Part shown: one piece after another, positions 35,860-44,917 of the stretch
Layout of the letters: each line of letters starts with the position of its first letter
Position numbering within the stretch: the first letter of the stretch is position 1
Assembly: GCA_001430745.1 (NCBI GenBank)
Contig: KQ482032.1
Location: forward strand, 1,361,155-1,411,026
Source: Auxenochlorella pyrenoidosa
Lineage: Eukaryota > Chlorophyta > Trebouxiophyceae > Chlorellales > Chlorellaceae
Length of the DNA: 49,872 bases
Reading direction: 5' to 3'
Position numbers and translations under genes: made by a program
The notes under the pieces: model-generated
Told to the model about the DNA's origin: nothing
The model's database searches: none
The model's input: only the letters and a program-made list of their open reading frames with translations

Positions 35860-38554
35860 TCACAAGTCTCCATAGCTGATCTGCTCCCGTGGCGGGCCGG
35901 CCGCCGCTGCCGGCTGCACCGCATGCCGCCTGTCCTCGTCATCGTCCTCTCGCCGGAAGCGCTGCGGCTCGCTCCCCTCTGCATAGTCCTGCTGTGTGAA
36001 GGGCCGGGGCAGGCGGCCCAAGCAGGCTGGGTGTGGGGCAAGTGGCGATGCATGCGGAGCAAGCATGCACAGCGGCTGGCCGAGCGCATGGAGCAAGCGA
36101 CACCAGCAGGCAGTAGGGCGCCCAGGTACTGCGGGCCAGGCAGCGTGGAGCGGTGCAGGCCGCTGGCTACCGCGCCGCCCTCACACTCGCGCCTCTGTGC
36201 CCACAGCACCAAAGCAGTCGCAACAACAGGGTCACACCCTCAACCTGCACCGGCCCGCCCCAGAGCCCCTCCGCCCTCACCCCTCCTCCATCCTCTGCAT
36301 CCACCATGTCAACGTCGCCCTGCCGCCGCCGCTTGGCCCTGGGCCGCCGCTGCCGCCGCCGCCGCTGCATCTCCGCATCCCCCTCGCTGCCGCCCGCCGC
36401 GCCCTCCCCCGCCTGCTCCCCCCCTTCCTCGGCGCGGTCGTCGTGCATCCAGCCAGCTGGCCGGCCGACGCCTCGCACCTTGTACCGCCGCCTGCCACGC
36501 CCCCGCGCCTGATCGCCGTCCAGCTGCCCCTCCTCGCCCTCGCCGCTGCCGTGCTGCCGCTGGCCGCCGCCGCCGCGGCGCTGCCGCTGCTGCCCGCTGC
36601 TGGCGCCGCCTGCTGTGAGCCAGAGGCGGCGCGAGGGCACCCGGTCTGCCGGCTTCACATCCTGGATGGTGGCGATACGGAAGATGAGGGGGATAGGGCT
36701 CCCCGCCTTGACAAAGTCCTCGCCCTTGTGCCACAGGTACTGGATGGCCGCCGGGTCGGTGGGGTCGATGCCTGCAGCAGGGGGGTGGCAGGCAGGCAGG
36801 CCGCGTCGAGCGCCTGGCACGGCAGACCCTTGGCATCACGACCTGGCCCTGGCTCTGGAGCTCCTCCCTGGCCAGCAGCCCAAAGGCTCACACCCCCGGG
36901 CCCAGCGCCCGCCTACCCGTCTGCTCTGGCGCCTCGTCCGGCGGCAGCGGCTTGCCCAGGCCCGCCACCGCGCGCTTGGCGGTGGGGGCGTCGGCAAAGA
37001 GGACGTTGGCGGAGGAGTCGTTGATCCACTCGACAAACTTGGGCCCTGGCAGCGGCGGGGCGGGGCCAGCAGGGAGCGGGGCCAGGAACTCATCGGGCGG
37101 AAGAATGCAGGGGCTGAGGAACAGGGGCCCGCGAGGCGCGAATCGGACTGTGCCGTACGCAGGCAGCTGTGCGGTTGCGGGAGGCCCGGCACGGCTGGGG
37201 CCGCAGCGCAACCCTCTGCGGTGGCCCCACCCCGCCCTCCCTGACGCCCCTCCCTCAGCTGCGCGGCCCCGGCTGCGCCCCACCGTAGTCTGCAAAGTAC
37301 TTTAGGATGTCCCCCGTGGACAGCAGGTCCACGCCGTAGATGTGCACCGCCTCGGGGCGGCGCGGCACGGCGGCAGAGGGGTCGAGCCGCTCCTCAAACA
37401 GGTCTGCATGGGGGGGGGGGGAGGGGGGGGGTCATAGCTGTGCTGTCGGCCGGCATGGCCCATGGAGGATCGCAGGGGCCTCGCGCAGGCGTGGCGCAGG
37501 GCCCTGCCCCGCCTGCTGTGCTTGCTGCCCCGCGCGCCCCGCACCCACCAGCCCGCGCCCGGCCCCCCATCACTCGCCCACGTCCATGAGCCCCGTCTCG
37601 TCCTTGGGCTGGTACTCAACGCCAAACCGTGCCGCCCGCGCCCGCTTCTTCTCCTCATCCTCGCTGGGCTGCGGGGCAGCGCGCGGAGGGGAGCGCCAGG
37701 CGGGCGGCAGAGTCAGGCAGCGGCGGCGGCAGCTAGTTGGCTAGGGTTTGCAATATGAGCAGCAGCGGCTGGGCGGGCATGCGACTGTGGGGCAGGTTTG
37801 AGCGGCACGGCGCTTGCCCAGGCCTGCTGCAAGCCTGGCACGGCTGCACACAGCCTGCCCCCTGAGGCTGCCGTGCCTGCGGCGGCTTCCACTCGAGCCC
37901 GCTGGAGGCCAGGCCGAAGCGGGCGGCGCGCTGTGCTCGCTTGGCTGCCTCCTCCTCGGTGAACAGGTCTGCACATCATGGCGGCACGGGAGCACAGCAG
38001 GAGGGCCAAGAAGCTGGGGCAAGCGGTTGGCATGGCGCCTGGGCCTGAGACAGCCCCTGCCTCTGCACCAGTGCAGCGCTGCAGATTACAGAAGTCCCCA
38101 CCCAAATCTGCCCACACATGAAGACGGCTCGACGCGGTTGGTGCCATAGCCCGGGCGGTGCATGCACGAGGCGCTGCGGAGCCGTGGGCGCACCTATCCC
38201 TGTTGCAAAACCGGGGCGAGCCAGCCGCTCTTTCCGCGCATCCAAACGGAGATCGCGTCGCTTTCCGGGCTCCACATAGGGCACCCCAAACTTCTCTGCC
38301 CTGCAATAGACCGAGGGCGACGCGATGGGGCAGCGCGGAGGCGGTGGCGACGATAGGCGGAAGAGGCGGCAGGCCCGGCTGCAGCTGCTCGGCAGCCTGG
38401 CTCACCTTGATTTGTGCTTCTCTCGCTCAAGGTCCAGCCTCGACTGCTCGTGGGCCTCATCCTGCTGCTCCGGAAACTCGATTGCCTGGTGTGCGACGGC
38501 ACCCTGCTCCCCTGCCTCAGCAGATGCATCAGCAGCTAGAGCTGCTGAGTCCAT
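35860..38554 (-). CDS. NCBP3: NCBP3-like nuclear cap-binding protein
   Basis: Exons 38554-38406, 38300-38194, 37968-37877, 37668-37578, 37403-37284, 37045-36917, 36771-36245, 35991-35860 join to about 448 residues. The core matches human NCBP3 (C17orf85) in order: RPGFATGIDLF, a basic helix KRAQRAARFGL, then an RRM-like unit with AVHIYGVDLLSTGDILKYF, FVEWINDSSANVLF and APTAKRAV. After it, PLIFRIATIQDVKPADRVPS corresponds to the NCBP3 segment LFMRFATKDDKK. NCBP3 binds the m7G cap and links mRNA to export factors. The C-terminal half is Arg/Gly-rich, then basic and acidic, with a tail RREDDDEDRR. Intron 4 (37404-37577) needs a GC donor (GCGAGT). Intron 3 may use GC at 37876 or a GT 27 bases further on, which would add nine residues. 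Confidence 0.82.
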
Positions 38555-39286
38555 AGCAAATTCGCACTTTCGACGCTTGCGCTCGGTGATGGCTTTGCCA
38601 CCTGCTTGGCTCCTGTTGCAGGGCTGCTGGCAATGATCGAAACTCCCTTGATGACGCCAGAAGATGCCTGCGAAATGAGGAAGACTGAGCCAGTACTGCT
38701 GGGAGGCGACAGCTGCGTGCCGCCGCTGCGCACTGCACTTGGCACACTTCCCTGCTGTAATGCCTTGTTTGCCATGTGTCATTTGCAAGACAGTTGTCAA
38801 CCATTCTGTTCTGCACTGAAAGCGCGTACTGCAGAGGCACACTGCCCCCAAGCGGCGGTGTCTGCACGCTGGTGCTTGTGTGACCAGCCGCTCCTGAGGC
38901 CCGCTGTGCACACAATCAAGTGCAGGACCACAGCAGGCTCCAATCCTGGGCTGATGCGGGCCATGCTTACAACTCCATGCTGCATTGAAATTCAATAATG
39001 CGGCAGTTGTTGACTTGGCAGCTGCGCAGGCACTGCAGACCTCCTGGATCGCTTGCCCGACACGACTGGGCCTTGTGGCCCTTCCCCACCGATGGCAGGC
39101 ACTGTGCCGACATTGAGCAACTGGGTGCCGGGCTGGTAGCTGCAGCCGTGCAGCAGCGAAACTCCTGGGCACGCGCTGCACTGCAGGCCGGCATATCAGT
39201 GCCTGCCACTGCACTCCACAGGATGCCAAGGTGCCCTGTGCCAGTCTTGCCACCCAGCTTGGCAGAAAGGTCCAATACTTGAACGC

Positions 39287-39321
39287 CATTGTGATGGGCC
39301 TGGCAAACGCCCATCACAATG
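39287..39321. repeat. perfect inverted repeat, 13-bp arms
   Basis: Arms CATTGTGATGGGC (39287-39299) and GCCCATCACAATG (39309-39321) are exact reverse complements around a 9-base loop. The hairpin lies 168 bases upstream of the UCP start codon, in its promoter or 5' leader. Confidence 0.9.
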
Positions 39322-39416
39322 AACAGCCAGGCACGTTTGACCTGCTCCACGCTACGAACGAACACCGCTTACCGCCCGCCGCATGCGCCCCATTGCACAG
39401 CCAGACCCTGGCAGCT

Positions 39417-39453
39417 ATCGCTTCACCTCGCAGTCATCGATCGCTTCACCTCG
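39417..39453. repeat. 14-bp direct repeat upstream of UCP
   Basis: ATCGCTTCACCTCG occurs at 39417-39430 and again at 39440-39453, a 23-base period, ending 35 bases before the UCP start codon. It could be a paired factor site or part of the 5' UTR. Confidence 0.85.
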
Positions 39454-39488
39454 GCCTAGCCGTCACCGTCAGGCAGTAGGCAGTAAAA

Positions 39489-42470
39489 ATGCCGAAAATG
39501 GCAACGCACTTCGACACGAAACAGTGGGCCTTTGTTCAGGCGCACCCTTTTGCTACCAGCTTTGCGTGCAGTGCTGCGGCGGCCTGCACAGGAGAGGTAA
39601 GGGGGCCTGAAAGCGGGCCGTCAGGTGCAGGTCATAATCGAGGAGGCCTCCTGGGGGCCTTGTGCAGCCCTCCATCGGCATCGATCACGATAAATAGCGA
39701 TTTCAACTGCTTCAATGATTGCTGGAGGCACGCCGCCGGCACAAGTCAACCTGCCGCCGTCGAGTTCCCGCCTGCGCGACTCTCCGGCGCCCTAGGCGCT
39801 GCCTTGTCCCAAACCCCACAGCACCAGGGTGTTTCCAAACTGTGCAGATTGTGACGCTGCCGCTGGACACCGCCAAGGTGCGGTTGCAGCTGCAGGGCCG
39901 CGCTGCCGCAACGATGGGCGCGCCACCAAAGTACACGTGAGAGGGTGCAGCGCCTTGCATGGCGCGTCACCCCTTTGCTGGCCTGCGCTTGTCCATGCAC
40001 ACGGCGGCCTGGAGGACATACGCTTGTGGATCCAGCATCGCTCTGATGGGGCAGAGCCAGCCATGTACAGCCGGCGGCTGTTCCTGCTGGCGCGCTGGGC
40101 CGCTGCCACCCTGCGACTGCTTCTCCTTACTGCTTGGCCCCCGGCATCCCTGCAGCGGCCTGTTCAACACCCTGTTCCGCGTGGCGCATGAGGAGGGCCT
40201 GGCCGCGCTGTGGAAGGGGCTGGTGCCGGGCCTGCACCGCCAGGTGCTGCTGGGCGGCGTGAGGATCGCATCATGTGAGCTCCCCTGCCTGCCTGCTCTC
40301 TGCCCGGCCTTGCTCGCCCCCCGGCTGCTGCTTCAACTGTTGCCAAGTGGCAGAAGCTGTACGGCTATTGTATTGCAGCTTGTGAGGTTTGCTGCACAAG
40401 CTTGGCTTGGTCGGGCTCCAGGTGGTGGCCCTGCCGCCTTCGGGGGATGCCAGCATCTGTGCCGCAGCAGCGGCGCACAGTTAGCAGGGTGGCCGGCAGC
40501 GCCGCTCCCTGTGCTTCTGGTCATCATCACTCCCTTCCCTGGCCAGCTCATGCTCTGCTCATACATGCTGCACCTGCCCATGCCCTTCCCCCCTGGCACA
40601 GATGACCCCATCCGCGACTTTTACGGACGGATGTTCCATGAAGAGGCGGGCCACACCTCAATCCCCACCAAGATTGCCGCCGCCCTGACCGCCGGCACGC
40701 TGGGCGTGCTGGTGGGCAACCCAACTGATGGTGCGACCCCTCGCCTGCCCGCCGCTGCGCCCGCCTGCTGTACAAATGCGCGCGCCGAGGGAGGGGGCTG
40801 GATGCCCGGCGGCGCCTGCCCGCGCTAGGACGACTGCGAGGTGCCGCCAGCTCCGCTTCCTCGGCCAGGGGATGTGATCCCTGCCTGTGCGCGCCCCCCC
40901 CCCCCCACCCCCACCCCACCCACCCACCCACCCACCCACCACCACTCCTGCAGTGCTCAAGGTGCGCATGCAGGCCCAGGGCAAGCTGCCGCCGGGCACG
41001 CCGCCCAGGTACCCCACTGGTGAGCAGGGGGCAGCTCAACGGCAGGTCCAGTGGGGCCCCAGCCCGAGCTGCGCCTGAGCCATGCGGTTTGAGGGGGAGT
41101 GCAGCGGCGTGCGACCAAGATGTGGTCGTGCAGCTTGCGCTCGCTGCCGCGGCCGGCTGCATCACTACACTACCCTCCGCTGCCTCTGCCCCCTTGGGCT
41201 CGACCCTCCGCGCAGCCGTGGGCGCCTACGGCCTGATAGTGCGGCAGGAGGGCCTCAGAGCGCTGTGGACCGGCACCACGCCCAACATTGCGCGCAACAG
41301 CGTGGTGAACGCGGCAGAGCTGGCCACGTATGACCAGGTGGGGCGGCGGGGCGGGGCTGGAGGTGTGGGCCGTATGTGCGATTGCGAGCGTGTGTGTGCA
41401 GGGGTGGACCGGACCAGCCAGTTTCGGGCCCAGCGCTGTCCGGCCTTCGGAATGCGCCGCCATGCACAGCAGCCTGCACCGCTCGATGGATGCGCACCTT
41501 CCAGCCGCGCCTTCTTTTGCCCTCTAAGCAGGCCCCTGATGCACACAAGAGGCTTGGGCACACACCAGGGCATGGTCATGCGGCCCTCCACCTCCTGCAA
41601 GGGCTAAACACCTGTGCAGCACCCACTCCTACCGCTCCGCCTCTCCCCGACTGTTGCCCCCCTGCCCCTCCCATGCCGCAGATCAAGGGCGTGCTGATGC
41701 GCTCCTTTGGCTTCCACGACAACGTGTACTGCCACCTGGCCGCCTCGCTCTGCGCCGGCTTCCTGGCCGTGGCGGCAGGGTCGCCGTTTGACGTCGTCAA
41801 GTCTCGCGCCATGGGTGGGTGCTGGGGCTTGCTTCCCTGGCAGCACCCTGCCGCTCACCATTGCGCTGTCTTCCTGCCGCTCTGTTCTCCAAGGATGGCC
41901 AGCTCACACAGGGGCAGGCGATGCTTTTCCCGTACAGCCTTTGAGGCTGGCCCCCTGGGCGCTGCGCCCCGCCTGCCCTGCAGCGCTTTCTGCGCAGGGC
42001 GGCTACCAGGGGGTGGGCCACGTGGTGCTGCAGACGCTGCGCCGCGAGGGGCCCCTCGCCTTCTGGAGCGGCTGGTCCGCAAACTTCGCCCGGCTGGGGT
42101 CGTGGAACATTGCGATGGTGGGCGGGAGGGAGGGGCTCAGCGGTGGCAGAGGGTGGCCAGAGGCCAGGGTGTTGACGGCGGCAGGGCGTAGAAGAGAGCT
42201 CTGAGACTGACAGGGTGCAGCGGTGGCATGGCAGACAGGCAGGCAGGCAGGGCGGCCTCGTCGCACAGGCTGCAGCCCTGTTGGCATTCCCAGGCAGGTC
42301 GGCAACACAGTGATTTGCACAGGCAGCCTCCCTGCACTGCCAACTCCGTGCCCGTCATCCAGGGCTGCTCCGCCCCCCCCACCCCCCTCCCCCCTCAAAT
42401 GCCAGGCCCGCAGTTCCTCACGCTGGAGCAGCTGCGCCACCTCATCGGCGCACCCTCCGCCAAGCACTGA
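39489..42470 (+). CDS. UCP: mitochondrial uncoupling protein (UCP/PUMP), mitochondrial carrier family
   Basis: Exons 39489-39596, 39848-39936, 40156-40274, 40602-40730, 40954-41019, 41216-41337, 41682-41814, 41984-42117, 42414-42470 join in phase to 318 residues (plant UCP1 about 306). The three carrier repeats each carry the signature: PLDTAKVRLQ, PTDVLKVRMQ and PFDVVKSRAM. UCP-specific blocks are LWKGLVPGLHRQVLLGGVRI, VRQEGLRALWTG, NIARNSVVNAAELATYDQ and RLGSWNIAMFLTLEQ. The protein sits in the inner mitochondrial membrane; plant UCPs dissipate proton motive force and exchange dicarboxylates/amino acids. Two AG acceptors lie 14 bases apart before exon 8. Only the upstream one (ending 41983) keeps frame, giving RAMALSAQGGYQG. 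The intron before exon 5 carries a long C/CCCA tract. Confidence 0.93.
40891..40952 (+). repeat. C-rich tract with CCCA repeats in a UCP intron
   Basis: Poly-C followed by several CCCA units directly before the acceptor of UCP exon 5. It acts as an extreme polypyrimidine tract. A similar C/A tract precedes sorting nexin exon 19 (27790-27860). Confidence 0.85.
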
Positions 42471-43176
42471 CAAGCAAAGCCGATAAGCCATGCGCTGCTC
42501 CATCTCGAACGCACGACACGCACCCAGCAGCCCCAACGCCGCCAGCACGCACGCAGGTTGCGTGCTGCTCAACTGTCCATGAACCCTTGCCCCACATCAC
42601 ACCATGCAGCATTGAGCGTGCTTCACACCGCGCCATCGTGCTTCCTGTTCTGCCTGCCAAATATGAACCCTACAGTGCCTTGCCAAGAACGACCCCTGCT
42701 CCAACCCTTCCATTTGCCCTGCCCTCAATACCACATTGAAGTAGGACTTGTGCCGCCATTTCGTCAGCATCGCCTCTGTCGCACCTAGATGCTCCTGCCC
42801 CCCAATTTTTTCCTTCTTCTTTCACCTCTGCGCTGCATTGAAAGATCGACGCTTGTCCTGCTGCCACCATTGCTTCTCATCCTTGATGCCCACACGGCGG
42901 TCCGATTGCTTGTGCCAAATCGTGCAAACAGCTGAATTCGCTCTCAGTCCTGCACATGACTCCTCCTGAAAAGCTGTCCTCATTGACCGGCACGGGGCGG
43001 GGGGGGGAGTTACACCGGCGCAGATGCAGAAGAGATGAGGGTCCGGGCTGCGGGGCGCCCCGCTGTCGCCCGTAGCGGTGAGCAGAACAAGCAAGGCTAA
43101 CAAGGGGAGGGGATTTTCTTCTCTCATGGGGCTACCATGTTGGGGTGGGTGGTTGTACACCGTCCAGCCGATGCAT
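42471..43176. other. convergent 3' spacer between UCP and PSBX
   Basis: A 706-base spacer that is pyrimidine-rich on the plus strand. A minus-strand TGTAA lies at 43010-43014. I found no signal for UCP and no other gene. Confidence 0.5.
43010..43014 (-). terminator. TGTAA poly(A) signal, PSBX
   Basis: Reads TGTAA on the minus strand, about 163 bases past the PSBX stop codon. Motif and position only. Confidence 0.45.
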
Positions 43177-44159
43177 TTACCGGCGGATGGAGTCGAAGTT
43201 GCTGCAGGAGGCAAGAGGGGAGAAAGGGATGTGAAGTCAGCGCACAGGAAGTGCGTGAGCGGGCACTGCCACGCGGTTGCGACCGAGCAGCTGCATGTTG
43301 GACTCGCCGCTGCTGCCCGCCCATCGAGAGCGGCGGTGCAGGGCACGAGCGCATGCGCCCAGCCCGTGGCAAGACAGGCAAGGCGATCAGACTGCGGGTT
43401 CCTCTCAACCAGACAGCAAGCAATTCGCAGAGACAAGAGAGGAGATCACTCACGAGACCGCGGTGATGGCGCCCGCGATTGCGGCCAGCACAACGCCGCC
43501 GGCCACCAGGGAGCCCAGCAGGTTGTTCAGGCTGGGGGTGGTAGCCGCCTCAGCCGCCAGGGGGTTGGCCAGCACGGCCACGGCAGCAGCGGTCACGCCG
43601 GCAGCCACAGCCTCCTTCTTGGGAGCGGCGCTGCAGAGGCAGGGTGGGGGTGCGGCGCACGCCCGGTCAGAACATCATCCGCTTGCCACGATACAGCAGT
43701 GCTGCAGCCGCAGGTATGTACGGCGGCTGCTGTGTGACCGTGCTGTGGCTGATGGATAGCTGCAGATGAGGGGGGACTGCCGGGGCAAGCCCATCCGCTT
43801 GCCAAGGGCCCGGTGCGTCTGCAGCCCTAAGCAGCGAGCGGCGGGAGGCCGCGCTCGCCGGGCTCAGCTAGCCCTACCGCCCGCTGCCGCGCTTCACACA
43901 TTCCCGACGGCTGAACTGATGCGCAAGAGCGATGCAGCAGCGGCTGCAAGCCGCTACGACCTGCTGGATAGGCTGGGCTGCTGGAGTCACCGGTGATCGG
44001 GCGCTGCGAGCCCCCCTGCCAATGCTGCTGGCCCAGAATCAACCCACAAGTTGCGCACCTGCAGACCACGGCGCGAGCCACGCGGGGGCGCTGGGCCGCA
44101 GGGCGCACGGCCTGGAGGCCGGCGGGGCGCACAGCAGAGCTGGTCAGAGCGGCCTGCAT
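43177..44159 (-). CDS. PSBX: photosystem II subunit X precursor
   Basis: Exons 44159-44059, 43630-43454, 43201-43177 join in phase to 100 residues. The protein has a bipartite plastid presequence: a stromal transit peptide (MQAALTSSAVRPAGLQAVR), then AAPKKEA and a hydrophobic thylakoid-transfer segment ending in an AEA-type cleavage site (LANPLAAEAA). The mature part is TTPSLNNLLGSLVAGGVVLA, continuing into one transmembrane helix and ending VSNFDSIRR, which matches plant PsbX (SLKNFLLSIASGGLVL ... VSNFDPVKR). PsbX is a single-helix subunit near cytochrome b559 in photosystem II and affects QB-site function. The last exon has only 25 bases, so automated callers may miss it and end the protein early. 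Confidence 0.92.
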
Positions 44160-44917
44160 TGTGTCTGCTGCTGCGGTGGTCTAGAGGGGGCGAATGGAGG
44201 TCTCAGACAGGCGAGTGTGGTGCCTTCGCCCTCCATCTATCCTGCGGCGATCGTGCTGCGTGTGATCCTGGCTCGCTCATGCTGTGCTCTCTCTGCAGCG
44301 CATCCACGCTCAGCAGCAGTGCAAATGACAGCACAAGTGGGCGTGTTCGGTGCGGGAGCGAGCGGGAGCCTGGCGAGGGCTCCCTGCCGCACCCAGCCGT
44401 CTGCTGCTGCTGCCGCCAGGGAGGGCAGGCATGGCCTTGCTTGGCAGCAAAACCTGCAAGACAGCATTCATATCACCAAGACCCTTTGTTATGAGCTACA
44501 AACATTGCAAATGGCAGCTCTGCAAGTCCAGCATGGTGCTGTCGACATCAGTGGGACGGGTTTGCGTGCCGCCGCACGCCGCAGCCCGACCACCAGGGGC
44601 CAGCCCCAGGGCGGACCTCATGCAGCACCCAGAAGACTGCCTCAAAGCTGCGACCTACTGCAAGCTGCATCAGAGGGCTGAGGCAAAGTGGCAGAATTCG
44701 ATCAACTGTTTGGTTGACCTCTTGGCTTGGCCCTCGACCAGGCCTGAAGGGGAACGCTTAAGAGCCATGCATAGGAAGCGGCCCGACGCTGTAACTCTGC
44801 TCTACTGTTGGCTGTTTCTCACGAGCCGTGGACTGTGCACATGATGCCTTGCGTCATATAACAATGGGTGCACGAGGTGTTGAGCTGCCCAGGCATAAAG
44901 TGCACGCCCACCACCTA
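44160..44917. other. intergenic upstream of PSBX
   Basis: A 758-base spacer between the PSBX start and the stop of the next minus-strand gene. It presumably holds the PSBX promoter and the neighbour's 3' UTR. No exon, RNA gene or minus-strand TGTAA was recognised. Confidence 0.5.

Larger units (their letters stand above)
38555..39488. other. intergenic between divergent NCBP3-like and UCP genes
   Basis: A 934-base region, the longest spacer in the window. It contains a perfect hairpin at 39287-39321 and a 14-bp direct repeat at 39417-39453, both near the UCP start. Open frames inside it resemble no known protein. Confidence 0.5.

Noticed and set aside
38606..38998. 130-codon frame in the NCBP3/UCP spacer
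   Set aside because: No family resemblance and no flanking splice structure; Cys-rich composition looks like chance.
41811..41999. Apparent one-base frameshift or non-canonical junction between UCP exons 7 and 8
   Set aside because: It appears only if the acceptor at 41997 is used. The acceptor at 41983 gives a canonical, in-frame GT-AG intron.
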